Both the position numbers and the translations under genes were made by a program. Positions 52,038 through 61,376 of a stretch of 64,000 nucleotides of DNA are shown piece after piece (position 1 is the stretch's first letter; each line of letters starts with the position of its first letter). A model generated the notes under the pieces. That model worked only from the letters and a program-made list of their open reading frames with translations. It was not told where the DNA came from and did not search any database. The DNA is taken from positions 5,332,001 to 5,396,000 of the forward strand of contig NZ_JARXYJ010000001.1 in the NCBI RefSeq assembly GCF_029894425.1, in the 5' to 3' direction. The DNA is from Streptomyces sp. SAI-127 (GTDB taxonomy: Bacteria; Actinomycetota; Actinomycetes; Streptomycetales; Streptomycetaceae).

Positions 52038-54250
52038 TGACCACGCAGACCGACCATCCGACCCAGCAGGGTTCCGGGTGGGGTCGGGCGGCGACGGCCC
52101 CCGAGGCGCCGGTCGCTCCCCCGGCCCCCGAGTCCGGTGAACCCAAGCAGCCCCTCGCGCGCAGACTGTGGCGCGGCCGCCCCGAGGACCCGCGCTGGGC
52201 TCGCCCGGCCTTCTGGGGCCTGCTGCTCGCCACCGCGGCGCTCTACTTCTACAACCTGAGCGCCTCCGGTTACGCCAACTCCTTCTACTCGGCGGCCGTC
52301 CAGGCCGGCACCAAGAGCTGGAAGGCGATGTTCTTCGGCTCGCTGGACGCGGGCAACGCCATCACCGTCGACAAGCCCTCGGCCTTCCTGTGGCCGATGG
52401 AGATCGCGGCCAGGATCTTCGGCCTGAACGCGTGGACGATCCTCGGCCCCGAGGTCCTGATGGGCGTCGGCACGGTCGCCGTCGTCTACGCGTCCGTGCG
52501 CCGACGGTTCAGCCCCGGGGCCGGTCTGATCGCGGGCGCCGTGCTCGCGCTCACCCCCGTCGCGGCGCTGATGTTCCGGTTCAACAACCCCGACGCCATG
52601 CTGGCCCTGCTGATGGCGCTGGCCTGCTACTTCGTCGTCCGGGCCATCGAGGACGGCAAGACGAAGTGGCTGGTGTGGGCGGGGGTCGCGATCGGCTTCG
52701 CGTTCCTCGCGAAGACCCTGCAGGCCTTCCTGATCCTGCCGTCGCTGGCGATCGTGTACGCGGTCTGCGCGCCGGTCTCCCTGAAGAAGCGCTTCGGTCA
52801 GCTGGCCGCCGCGACCGGTGCCCTGATCGTCTCCGGCGGCTGGTGGGTCGCGATCGTCGAGTTGTGGCCCGCCTCCTCCCGCCCCTACATCGGCGGGTCG
52901 CAGAACAACTCCTTCCTCGAGCTGACCTTCGGCTACAACGGCCTCGGCCGTCTGAACGGCGAGGAGACCGGCAGCGTCGGCGGCGGTGGCGGCGCCGGTG
53001 GCACCGGTCAGTGGGGCGAGACCGGCTGGGACCGGATGTTCAACTCCGAGATCGGCGGCCAGATCTCGTGGCTGCTGCCGGCCGCGCTGATCCTGCTGGT
53101 CGCGGGCCTGGTGGCGACGCGCAAGCTCAAGCGGACGTCGGTGACCCGCGGTTCGTTCCTCGTCTGGGGCGGCTCGCTGCTGATCACCCTGGTGGTCTTC
53201 AGCTACATGGCGGGCATCTTCCACCAGTACTACACGATCGCCCTGGCCCCCTACATCGCCGCCGTGGTCGGCATGGGCGCCGGGATCCTGTGGGAGAAGC
53301 GCGCCGAGATGTGGGCCTCGCTCACCCTCGCGGCCTCCGTCGTGGCGGGGAGCGCCTGGGGGTACGTCCTCCTCAACCGCACCCCCGACCACCTGCCCTG
53401 GCTGAAGTGGCTGGTCCTGACCGGCGGCCTGGTCGCAGCGCTCGGCCTGATCTTCGTGGCCAGGCTCGGCCGGCAGCTCGCGCTCGGTGCCGCGGCCCTG
53501 GGCATCGTGGCCGCGCTGGCCGGCCCGACGGCGTACACGCTGAGCACGGTGAACTCCGCGCACACCGGGTCCATCCCGACGGCCGGTCCCGCGGGCGCGA
53601 GCATGATGGGCGGCGGTCCCGGTGGCGGCGGGCGCGGCGGCTTCGGCGGCGGCCCGGGCGGCGGGACCCAGAACGGCAACGGCACCACCCAGGGCCAGGG
53701 TCAGCAGGGCCAGGGCTTCCCGGGCGGCGGCACGGGCGGTACCGGCGGCTTCGGCGGCGGGATGCCCGGCCAGAACGGCAACACCCAGGGCAACGGCAAC
53801 ACGCAGAACCAGCAGGGCGGCATGCCCGGCGGCACCACGGGTGACGGCGGCGGCATGGGCGGTGGCGGCGGTGTCGGCGGCCTGCTCAACGGCGCGACCG
53901 TCTCCGCCGAGGCCAAGAAGCTGCTGAAGGCGGACGCGGACGACTACACCTGGGCGGCGGCCGCGATCGGCGCCCAGAACGCCGCGAGCTACCAGCTGGC
54001 CACCGACGAGTCCGTCATGGCGATCGGCGGCTTCAACGGCACGGACCCGTCCCCGACCCTGGCCCAGTTCAAGGAGTACGTGGCGGACGGAAAGATCCAC
54101 TACTTCATCTCCAGCGGCTCGGGCGGCGGCATGGGCGGCAGCAGCAGCGGTACGTCCGCGCAGATCACCTCGTGGGTCGAGGCCAACTTCAAGAAGGTGA
54201 CGGTCGGTTCGGCCACCTTCTACGACCTCACCCAGAAGGCGAGCGGCTGA
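52037..54250 (+). CDS. GT39/ArnT-type membrane glycosyltransferase (YkcB-like) with Gly/Gln/Asn-rich region
   Basis: 737 residues. About ten membrane spans, with the first periplasmic loop containing NLSASGYANSFYSAAVQAG and DAGNAITVDKPS, typical of the polyprenyl-sugar-using YkcB group. After the last span (about residue 505) there is a 110-residue Gly/Gln/Asn-rich stretch, then a soluble C-terminal domain (about 620-737) with a second Gly/Ser patch. It probably transfers the sugar made by the GT2 partner to a surface acceptor. Ends at a 21-bp hairpin. Confidence 0.9.
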   Translation: MTTQTDHPTQQGSGWGRAATAPEAPVAPPAPESGEPKQPLARRLWRGRPEDPRWARPAFWGLLLATAALYFYNLSASGYANSFYSAAVQAGTKSWKAMFFGSLDAGNAITVDKPSAFLWPMEIAARIFGLNAWTILGPEVLMGVGTVAVVYASVRRRFSPGAGLIAGAVLALTPVAALMFRFNNPDAMLALLMALACYFVVRAIEDGKTKWLVWAGVAIGFAFLAKTLQAFLILPSLAIVYAVCAPVSLKKRFGQLAAATGALIVSGGWWVAIVELWPASSRPYIGGSQNNSFLELTFGYNGLGRLNGEETGSVGGGGGAGGTGQWGETGWDRMFNSEIGGQISWLLPAALILLVAGLVATRKLKRTSVTRGSFLVWGGSLLITLVVFSYMAGIFHQYYTIALAPYIAAVVGMGAGILWEKRAEMWASLTLAASVVAGSAWGYVLLNRTPDHLPWLKWLVLTGGLVAALGLIFVARLGRQLALGAAALGIVAALAGPTAYTLSTVNSAHTGSIPTAGPAGASMMGGGPGGGGRGGFGGGPGGGTQNGNGTTQGQGQQGQGFPGGGTGGTGGFGGGMPGQNGNTQGNGNTQNQQGGMPGGTTGDGGGMGGGGGVGGLLNGATVSAEAKKLLKADADDYTWAAAAIGAQNAASYQLATDESVMAIGGFNGTDPSPTLAQFKEYVADGKIHYFISSGSGGGMGGSSSGTSAQITSWVEANFKKVTVGSATFYDLTQKASG

Positions 54251-54263
54251 CGCAGGACCCGAA

Positions 54264-54310
54264 CAGGGCTGAGGGGCGGCGACCCACACGGTCGCCGCCC
54301 CTCAGCCCTG
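54264..54310 (+). terminator. Strong intrinsic-type terminator
   Basis: 21-bp perfect inverted repeat (54264-54284 and 54290-54310) with a 5-base loop, 13 bases after the GT39 stop. It closes the two-component/glycosyltransferase operon. Confidence 0.9.
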
Positions 54311-54367
54311 TCCGCGGCCGGGAAAGTTTGTTGTACAGCGTATGGGAACTGTTCTACGGTGTACGGC

Positions 54368-55855
54368 ATGTCCGCTCCCGCACCCGCTCTCGTCGCCGTC
54401 TCCCAGGGCCATCCCCAGCGCTGGCTGATACTCGGCGTCATCTGTCTCGCGCAGCTGACGGTGTTGCTCGACAACACCGTCCTGAACGTCGCGATCCCCT
54501 CGCTCACCCGCGAACTGGGCGCGGCCACCTCCGACATCCAGTGGATGATCAACGCGTACTCGCTGGTGCAGTCCGGTCTGCTGCTCACCGCGGGCAGCGC
54601 CGCCGACCGCTACGGCCGCAAGAAGCTGCTGATGGCGGGCCTGGCCCTGTTCGGCGTCGGCTCCCTGGTGGCCGGTCTGGCCACCACCAGCGAACAGCTG
54701 ATCGCGGCCCGCGCCGGCATGGGCGTCGGCGGCGCGCTCCTCATCACCACCACCCTCGCCGTCGTGGTCCAGATCTTCGACGACGGCGAACGCGTGAAGG
54801 CGATCGGCCTCTGGTCGACGGTCAACTCGCTCGGTTTCGCCGTAGGACCGCTGCTCGGCGGCGTGATGCTCGACCACTTCTGGTGGGGCGCGATCTTCCT
54901 CATCAACATCCCGGTCGCGGCCATCGGCCTGGTGGCCGTCCTGGTCCTGGTGCCCGAGTCCAAGAACCCGCAGGGCGACCGCCCCGACCTGCTCGGCGCA
55001 CTGCTCTCCACGATCGGCATGACGAGCGTCGTCTACGCGATCATCTCCGGCCCGGACCACGGCTGGACCTCCGCCACCACCCTCACCTCCGCCGCGGTCG
55101 GAGCCGTGGTGCTGACCGGGTTCGCGGTATGGGAACTGCGCGTCCCGTACCCCATGCTGGACATGCACTTCTTCCGCAACCAGCGGTTCACCGGGGCCGT
55201 CGCGGGCGCGATCCTCGTCGCCTTCGGCATGGCGGGATCGCTCTTCCTGCTCACGCAGCACCTGCAGTTCGTCCTCGGATACGACCCGTTGGAGGCCGGA
55301 CTGCGGACGGCGCCGTTCGCCCTCACCATCGTCGCCCTCAACCTCACCGGGGTCAGCGCGAAGCTCCTGCCGAGGGTCGGCACCCCGCTCACGATCGCCA
55401 TCGGGATGACCTGTCTGGCGGTGGGCCTCGCGGCGATCGCCGTGCTCGGTCGTCACGGGTACGGTGGCATGCTGGCCGGCCTGGTCGTCATGGGCGCGGG
55501 GGTCGCCTTCGCGATGCCGGCCATGGCCAACGCCGTCATGAGCGCGATTCCTCCGGAGAAGGCCGGGGTGGGGGCCGGTATCAACGGAACGCTCGCCGAG
55601 TTCGGGCAGGGGCTCGGGGTCGCGGTGCTGGGCGCCGTGCTGAACTCCCGCTTCGCGGCGCTGGTCTCGGTGGCGGCGGCGTCCCTGCCGGCGGCGCTGG
55701 CGCAGGCGGGGTCGGCACAGGAGCGGGCGCGGATCACCGAGGCGTTCGCCTCCGGCCTGGAGAACAGTCAGTTGGTGGGGGCGGGCGCCGTGTTGCTGGG
55801 CGGAGTGGTCGCCGCGGTGTTGCTGCGGCGGGCTGAGCGGGCAGAGGGAGCCTAG
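54368..55855 (+). CDS. DHA2-family (14-span) MFS drug exporter
   Basis: 495 residues from the ATG at 54368; a GTG nine bases upstream also fits. Motif C is VLLDNTVLNVAIPSL, with motif A at SAADRYGRKKLLM. The EmrB/QacA subfamily exports hydrophobic drugs with proton antiport. The short leader (GTACAGCGTATGGGAACTG region) has AT-rich promoter-like elements close to the start. The TetR gene follows 143 bases downstream. Confidence 0.92.
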   Translation: MSAPAPALVAVSQGHPQRWLILGVICLAQLTVLLDNTVLNVAIPSLTRELGAATSDIQWMINAYSLVQSGLLLTAGSAADRYGRKKLLMAGLALFGVGSLVAGLATTSEQLIAARAGMGVGGALLITTTLAVVVQIFDDGERVKAIGLWSTVNSLGFAVGPLLGGVMLDHFWWGAIFLINIPVAAIGLVAVLVLVPESKNPQGDRPDLLGALLSTIGMTSVVYAIISGPDHGWTSATTLTSAAVGAVVLTGFAVWELRVPYPMLDMHFFRNQRFTGAVAGAILVAFGMAGSLFLLTQHLQFVLGYDPLEAGLRTAPFALTIVALNLTGVSAKLLPRVGTPLTIAIGMTCLAVGLAAIAVLGRHGYGGMLAGLVVMGAGVAFAMPAMANAVMSAIPPEKAGVGAGINGTLAEFGQGLGVAVLGAVLNSRFAALVSVAAASLPAALAQAGSAQERARITEAFASGLENSQLVGAGAVLLGGVVAAVLLRRAERAEGA

Positions 55856-55998
55856 GAGCTCGCGGCTTCGGCCGTCGGCGGGTGCGAGTCCGTCGTGGCT
55901 GGTCGCGCCCACGCGGCGCAGCCGCACATCGAGACGGCTCGCGCCCCTGCAAGGCCTAGCATCTTTGCAAGTGGACGGATGTTTTCGAAAGGTGCGCC

Positions 55999-56760
55999 AT
56001 GCCCAACGCAGGTCAGAAGGCCTCGGGTCGGACCAGTGTGTGGCTGGAGGGCAAGGTGCGCCGGGGCGGGCGTGGCGGCGGGCAGCCGTCCGGACTGGAC
56101 CGGGACCGGATCACCGAGGTGACGGTCCGTCTCCTGGACGCCGAAGGGCTGGCCAAGTTCTCCATGCGGCGGCTGGCCGCCGAACTGAACGTGACCGCGA
56201 TGTCCGTCTACTGGTACGTCGACACCAAGGACGACCTCCTCGAACTCGCCCTGGACGCGACCTTCGGCGAACTGGACCTGCCGGACCCGGAGGCCGACGA
56301 GGACTGGCGGGACCAACTGCGCACGGTAGCCAGGGAGTACCGGGGCCTGCTGGTCCGGCACCCCTGGGTCTCCCCGCTGGCCGGCACCTTCCTCAACATC
56401 GGCCCCAACTCCCTGACCCTCTCCCGGATCGTGCACCGGGTCATCCGCAAGACCGGCCTGCCCGCACACGGCATCACCGGCGCGATCTCCGCCGTCTTCC
56501 AGTTCGTCTACGGCTTCGGCACCATCGAGGGCCACTTCATCGCCCGGTCCGCCCAGGCCGGCATGACCCAGGAGGCCTACTTCCGTCACGCCATGACCAC
56601 CGCGACCCGGGCCCCCGGCGCCACGGAGATCCTCAAGGAGAACGAGGAGATCATGACGGCGAGGGGAGGCGACACGGTGGAGGAGATGAGGGACAGGGAC
56701 TTCACGTTCGCCCTGGACCTGCTGATCAAGGGAATCGAGGCGATGGTCGAATCCGCTTAG
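55999..56760 (+). CDS. TetR-family regulator with TetR_C domain
   Basis: 253 residues, longer than usual because of a Gly/Arg-rich leader. The helix-turn-helix is RITEVTVRLLDAEGLAKFSM through LNVTAMSVYWYVDTKDDL (about 35-80). The C-terminal domain is of the class that binds tetracycline-like ligands. Probably controls the preceding exporter. Confidence 0.9.
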   Translation: MPNAGQKASGRTSVWLEGKVRRGGRGGGQPSGLDRDRITEVTVRLLDAEGLAKFSMRRLAAELNVTAMSVYWYVDTKDDLLELALDATFGELDLPDPEADEDWRDQLRTVAREYRGLLVRHPWVSPLAGTFLNIGPNSLTLSRIVHRVIRKTGLPAHGITGAISAVFQFVYGFGTIEGHFIARSAQAGMTQEAYFRHAMTTATRAPGATEILKENEEIMTARGGDTVEEMRDRDFTFALDLLIKGIEAMVESA

Positions 56761-56779
56761 GTCGGCGTCACAGGGCCCC

Positions 56780-57253
56780 TCAGGCGTCCGGCGAAGCCAG
56801 CCGCTCAGGAAACCCACCCGTCGCCACGGGACCCCACCGCACCGGCGTCACCCGAATGATCGACTTGCCCTGCTTCACCATCGCCGCCCGGTACTCGTCC
56901 CAGTCAGGATGCTCACCCGCGATGTTCCGGTAGTACTCCACCAACGGCTCCACGGACTCCGGCGAGTCGACGACCTCGGCGGTCCCGTCGACCTGCACCC
57001 ACGGTCCGTTCCAGTCGTCGCTCAGCACGATCACGCTGACCTGGGAGTCCCGCTTCGCGTTCCGCGTCTTGGCCCGCTCCGGGTACGTCGAGACGACGAT
57101 CCGCCCGGAGTCGTCCACCCCGCAGGTCAACGGCGAGGCCTGCGGTGACCCGTCCCCCCGCCGCGTCAGCAGGATCGCCCGGTGCCGGGGCCGTACGAAG
57201 TCCAGCAATTCGTCCAGCGAGACGGCCTTGTTGGTCGCAATGTTCGGTGCCAT
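56780..57253 (-). CDS. PPOX-class F420-dependent oxidoreductase
   Basis: 157 residues. Split-barrel flavin/F420 fold with AILLTRRGDGSPQASPLTCG, VVSTYPERAKTRNAKRDSQV and GPWVQVDGTAEVV. The SxxxxKxxN-like motif (AKTRNAKRD) suits F420 binding. Substrate unknown. It is 4 bases downstream of a methyltransferase gene on the same strand. Confidence 0.9.
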   Translation of the reverse strand: MAPNIATNKAVSLDELLDFVRPRHRAILLTRRGDGSPQASPLTCGVDDSGRIVVSTYPERAKTRNAKRDSQVSVIVLSDDWNGPWVQVDGTAEVVDSPESVEPLVEYYRNIAGEHPDWDEYRAAMVKQGKSIIRVTPVRWGPVATGGFPERLASPDA

Positions 57254-57257
57254 GACG

Positions 57258-57857
57258 TCAGCCTAGTTGGAGCGCCACGGCGTTCCAGTGAACCGCGTCA
57301 CGGCCGAGTCGGTCCGCCTTCTCGTCCACGATCCGCAGCAGCCTCAGCCCCGCCCCTGCCCCATGCCCGGCGACCTCCTCCGGCGATATGTCGAACATCC
57401 TCCGGTCCACCGGCGGCTCGCCGCGCCGCAGGGTGATCAGCAGGATCCCGCCGGGGGCGAGCAGTTCGGCCAGACGCCGCATGGCGAGGGGCCGTTCCTC
57501 CGGCCGCAGGTGCATCCACACCGCGGACAGCAGGACGATGTCGTACGGCCCCTGGACGCCGGGTATCTCCGGGAGCGCACCCGCCCGCCAGGTCACCCCG
57601 CTGCCGGGATGCAGCCGCTCGGCCAGGTCCCGCAGCTCCGCCACCGGCTCCACCGCGTCGACCGTGAACCCGCGCCGGGCCAGTGCCGCCGCGTCCCGCC
57701 CCGTCCCCGCGCCGACGTCCAGCGCCCGCGCGGGCGCCTCCGGCAGCAGATCCAGCAGCGCCTCGTGCACCGACTCGAAGGGGACGCTCTCGTACACCCT
57801 TGCCAGCCGCTCCGCCGACTCGGCGTAGTAGGCCTGCACCCCCGTGGTTCGCTCCAT
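57258..57857 (-). CDS. Class I SAM-dependent methyltransferase
   Basis: 199 residues from the ATG at 57857. The SAM motif I is ALDVGAGTGRDAAALA (about 47-62), followed by the acidic VDAVEPV and a motif IV region YDIVLLSAVWMHL. Substrate not evident. Co-directional with the PPOX oxidoreductase, nearly contiguous. Confidence 0.88.
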   Translation of the reverse strand: MERTTGVQAYYAESAERLARVYESVPFESVHEALLDLLPEAPARALDVGAGTGRDAAALARRGFTVDAVEPVAELRDLAERLHPGSGVTWRAGALPEIPGVQGPYDIVLLSAVWMHLRPEERPLAMRRLAELLAPGGILLITLRRGEPPVDRRMFDISPEEVAGHGAGAGLRLLRIVDEKADRLGRDAVHWNAVALQLG

Positions 57858-57891
57858 GCCAGAACCGTACGACCTGCCACTGACAACGGCC

Positions 57892-58713
57892 TCAGGCCTG
57901 CGGCAGCGACTCCCCCTGCACCGCCTGGACATCGAGTTCGACCTTCAGCGTCGTACCGATCGCCGCGATCCCCGCCTGCACGACCTGGTTGTAGTTCATG
58001 GCGAAGTCCTCCCGCCGAAGCTGGGTGGTGGCCCGGAAGGCGGCACGGGTCCCGCCCCAGGGATCGGCACCCGTCCCCAGATACGCGAGGTCCAGGTCGA
58101 CGGGGCGCACGACACCACGCATCGCCAGCTCACCCCGCACGGTCCACCGGTCCGTACCGGCCACGGCCAGCCCCGTGGACCGGTACGTGATCTCCGGATA
58201 GCGCTCGACGTCCAGGAAGTCCGCCGACCGCAGGTGCTCGTCCCGCATCGCGTTCCCCGTGTCGATGGAGGCCGCCCGGATCACCGCCTCCACCCGCGAC
58301 TTGGTCACGTCGTCCGGGGCGACCTCGATCGCCGCCGTGAAGTCGGTGAAGCGGCCGTGCACGCTGGAGATGCCCAGGTGCTGGGCGACCGCGCCCACGC
58401 CGGAGTGGGCCGGGTCCACGGTCCAGGGCCCCGGCGGCGGAAGCTCCGCCCCGCCGATGCGGGCCAGCGTGACCGTGCCGACCTCGGCCCGGCCGCTCGC
58501 GGTGACGATCGCGCTCGACGCGGCGGGCGCGTAGCCGACGGCCGTGACGATGACGGTGTACGGCCCCGGCTCCAGCGGTGTGCCGTCCCGTACCGCTCCT
58601 TCGGCGTCCGCCTCCGCGCGCAGCACCTGCGTCCCGGTCATGTCGGTCACCGTGACGACCGCGTGCGACACGGCCCAGCCGTCCCGGGTCCGGATCCTCG
58701 CGCTCAGTCCCAT
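57892..58713 (-). CDS. YceI-family lipocalin-like protein with N-terminal carboxypeptidase-regulatory-like domain
   Basis: 273 residues. Residues about 1-85 form a beta-sandwich repeat (VTVTDMTGTQVLRAEADAEG, PGPYTVIVTAVGYAP) of the kind found three times at the C-terminus of the transporter encoded just upstream. Residues about 92-270 are YceI (WTVDPAHSGVGAVAQHLGIS, FAMNYN), a polyisoprenoid-binding barrel. There is no signal peptide. Separated from the transporter gene by a hairpin. Confidence 0.88.
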   Translation of the reverse strand: MGLSARIRTRDGWAVSHAVVTVTDMTGTQVLRAEADAEGAVRDGTPLEPGPYTVIVTAVGYAPAASSAIVTASGRAEVGTVTLARIGGAELPPPGPWTVDPAHSGVGAVAQHLGISSVHGRFTDFTAAIEVAPDDVTKSRVEAVIRAASIDTGNAMRDEHLRSADFLDVERYPEITYRSTGLAVAGTDRWTVRGELAMRGVVRPVDLDLAYLGTGADPWGGTRAAFRATTQLRREDFAMNYNQVVQAGIAAIGTTLKVELDVQAVQGESLPQA

Positions 58714-58740
58714 TTCACGTAACTCCTCGAAAGAAAGACC

Positions 58741-58792
58741 GGCCCGTGGCGGGCGCGCACCTCCGCTCGGAGCGCGCTCCCCGCCACGGGCC
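58741..58792 (-). terminator. Hairpin between transporter and YceI genes
   Basis: GGCCCGTGGCGG (58741-58752) and its exact complement (58781-58792) with a further partly paired GC-rich interior. Placed 13 bases after the transporter stop. Confidence 0.75.
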
Positions 58793-58804
58793 GGAGTCGG
58801 TGGA

Positions 58805-61363
58805 CTACTCGCCGGGGTGGGCGAGTTCGATGTCGTGGCCGTCGACCGCGGGCCCGTTCACCGTCAGGGCCGTCGCCTGCGGCGGGTACCCAGTGGCGAT
58901 GACCGTGTACTCGCCGCCGTCCAGGTCGGTGAAGGCGTACGCCCCGTCCGTCCCGGTGGTGGCGGTACCGACCACGTTGCCCGCCGCGTCCACGAGGGTG
59001 ACCCGCGCGTCGGCCAGCGGACCGTGCGGCGCCCGTACGACACCCTGGAGGCGGGCGCCCGAGTCGAGGTCGACTTCGACACGGGTGACGCCGGTGCCAC
59101 CGACCTCCACGGGCAGCGCGCGCGGCCGGAACCCGGCGGCGTTCACCGCGACGGTCACCGCACCCGGCACCAGCTCGCCGAAGGCGAACTCGCCCTGCTC
59201 ACCGGTGGTCCCGGTGGCCAGCAGATCGCCCCGCACATCGGTGACGATCACCATCGCGTCCTTGACCGGCTCCCCGCTCCGCGCGGCCCGCACGAGCCCG
59301 TTCAGCCCGCTGGTGCCGCTGAGGAGGACGTCGTAGGCCACCGGCTCGCTGTTCACGAGCACCGTGGACGCCTGCGGCTGGAAGCCGTCGGCGGAGGCGA
59401 TCAGGACGTACGACCCCACGCTCGGCGCCTCGACCGCGTACGAGCCGTCGGCCTGCGTCACCGACCGGCCCAGCTGCCGTCCCGCGAGCGAGATCAGCGT
59501 GACCGCGGCCTGCGGGACCGGCGCGCTCTCGTTGCCGCGCACGAAGCCGCGGACCGGGATGCCGCCGGAGCCGGCCGAGGGCTCCTCGGGGCGGGTCAGG
59601 GTGGCGACGGCGGACAGCCGCTGCGTGCCGTCGGGAGCGGCCTCGGTGTCGGAGGCGGTCGTGGCCCAACTCGGCGTGTGCCCGCCGACCGGAGCCCCAG
59701 CCTCCGCCGGAGTCGCAGCTTCCGCGGGAGCCGCGGCCTCTGCGGGTGCCTCGGCCGGCGCGTCCTCGGCGGCCGACTGCGCCAGTGCGCCCTTGGTCTT
59801 CAGCGGAACCTCCTTGATGAACAGCGTGATCAGGAACGCGACGGCCGCGAGGGCACCGGCGATCAGGAAGACGTCCGCGATGCCGTGGCCGTAGGCGCTC
59901 TCCATCAGGGTGCGCACCGGGGCGGGCAGCTTGCCCAGGTCCGGGATGCTGTCGGTGGACGAGCCGGAACCGGACAGCGCGGCCCGGTACTTGGGGTCGA
60001 GGGCGGCGACACCGTCCGTGACGTAGTGCGTGATCCGGTGGGACATGACCGCGCCGAGCGCGGAGACGCCGACCGCACCACCGAGGGAGCGGAAGAAGGT
60101 GACCGTCGAGCTGGCCGAGCCGAGGTCGCTCGGGTCGACCTGGTTCTGCGTGCACAGCACCAGGTTCTGCATCATCATGCCGATGCCGAGACCCAGCAGG
60201 GCCATGAAGATGGCCATCTTCCAGTAGTCCGTGTCGTACGTGCTGGTGCCGAGCAGACCCAGGCCGGCCGTCACCAGCACGCCACCGCTCACCAGCCACG
60301 CCTTCCAGCGTCCGGTGCGGGTGATGAACTGCCCGGAGACGGTGGAGGAGACGAACAGACCACCGATCATCGGGATGGTCATCACACCCGACATCGTCGG
60401 GGACTTGTCGCGGGCCAGCTGGAAGTACTGGCTGAAGAAGACCGTGCCGGTGAACATCGCGACACCGACGAACAGCGAGGCCAGCGACGCGAGCGTGATG
60501 GTGCGGTTCCTGAACAGGCGCAGCGGGATGATCGGCTCGCGCACCTTGGACTCGACCAGCACGAACACCAGACCGAGGACGATCGAACCACCGACCATCG
60601 CGTACGTCTGCCAGGAGACCCAGTCGTACTTGTCACCGGCGAAGGTGACCCAGACCAGCAGCAGCGAGACGGCGGCGGCGATGAAGAACGCGCCGCCCCA
60701 GTCGACCTTCACGTCCCGCTTCACGACCGGCAGGTGCAGGGTCTTCTGCAGCACGATCAGCGCGAGGACGGCGAAGGGGACGCCGACGTAGAAGCACCAG
60801 CGCCAGCCCAGCCACGAGGTGTCGGTGATGACACCGCCGAGCAGCGGGCCGCCGACGGTGGCGACGGCGAAGGTCGCGCCGAGGTAGCCGGAGTAACGGC
60901 CGCGCTCGCGCGGGGAGATCATCGCCGCCATGACGATCTGCGCGAGGGCGGACAGACCGCCGACGCCGATGCCCTGGACGACACGGCAGGCGATCAGCAT
61001 GCCGGCGTTCTGCGAGAGACCCGCCGCCGCGGAGCCCAGGACGTAGATGACCAGGGCTATCTGGACGAGCGCCTTCTTGCTGTAGAGGTCGGCGAGCTTG
61101 CCCCACAGGGGAGTGGCCGCGGTCATCGACAGCAGGGCGGCGGTGACGACCCAGGTGTAGGCGGACTGGCCGCCGCCCAGGTCGCTGATGATGTGCGGGA
61201 GGGCGTTGGTGACGATCGTGGACGACAGGATCGCCACGAACATGCCGAGCAGCAGGCCGGAGATGGCCTCCATGATCTGCCGGTGCGTCATGGGGGCGTA
61301 CTCGGTGGAGCCTCCCCCGTGCTTGGCGTGAGCCCGCACACCGGTTGGTGTGGTCGTAGCCAT
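58805..61363 (-). CDS. DHA2 MFS exporter fused to three carboxypeptidase-regulatory-like repeats
   Basis: 852 residues. Residues about 25-540 are a 14-span EmrB-type exporter (SSTIVTNALPHIISDLG, LADLYSKKALVQIAL). A Pro/Ala/Glu-rich hinge (545-600) leads to three beta-sandwich repeats (about 605-690, 690-770, 770-850) with motifs GSYVLIASADGFQP, GAVTVAVNAAGFRP and GEYTVIATGYPP. A C-terminal Cna-B/CarboxypepD_reg tail on an MFS pump is unusual. With 14 spans both termini face the cytosol, so the repeats may be cytosolic. MarR lies 13 bases upstream in the same operon. Confidence 0.92.
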   Translation of the reverse strand: MATTTPTGVRAHAKHGGGSTEYAPMTHRQIMEAISGLLLGMFVAILSSTIVTNALPHIISDLGGGQSAYTWVVTAALLSMTAATPLWGKLADLYSKKALVQIALVIYVLGSAAAGLSQNAGMLIACRVVQGIGVGGLSALAQIVMAAMISPRERGRYSGYLGATFAVATVGGPLLGGVITDTSWLGWRWCFYVGVPFAVLALIVLQKTLHLPVVKRDVKVDWGGAFFIAAAVSLLLVWVTFAGDKYDWVSWQTYAMVGGSIVLGLVFVLVESKVREPIIPLRLFRNRTITLASLASLFVGVAMFTGTVFFSQYFQLARDKSPTMSGVMTIPMIGGLFVSSTVSGQFITRTGRWKAWLVSGGVLVTAGLGLLGTSTYDTDYWKMAIFMALLGLGIGMMMQNLVLCTQNQVDPSDLGSASSTVTFFRSLGGAVGVSALGAVMSHRITHYVTDGVAALDPKYRAALSGSGSSTDSIPDLGKLPAPVRTLMESAYGHGIADVFLIAGALAAVAFLITLFIKEVPLKTKGALAQSAAEDAPAEAPAEAAAPAEAATPAEAGAPVGGHTPSWATTASDTEAAPDGTQRLSAVATLTRPEEPSAGSGGIPVRGFVRGNESAPVPQAAVTLISLAGRQLGRSVTQADGSYAVEAPSVGSYVLIASADGFQPQASTVLVNSEPVAYDVLLSGTSGLNGLVRAARSGEPVKDAMVIVTDVRGDLLATGTTGEQGEFAFGELVPGAVTVAVNAAGFRPRALPVEVGGTGVTRVEVDLDSGARLQGVVRAPHGPLADARVTLVDAAGNVVGTATTGTDGAYAFTDLDGGEYTVIATGYPPQATALTVNGPAVDGHDIELAHPGE

Positions 61364-61376
61364 GGGCTTCCTTCTC

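Noticed and set aside
51845..54289. Minus-strand open frame of 814 codons opposite the glycosyltransferases
   Set aside because: Antisense of clearly recognised GT2 and GT39 genes.
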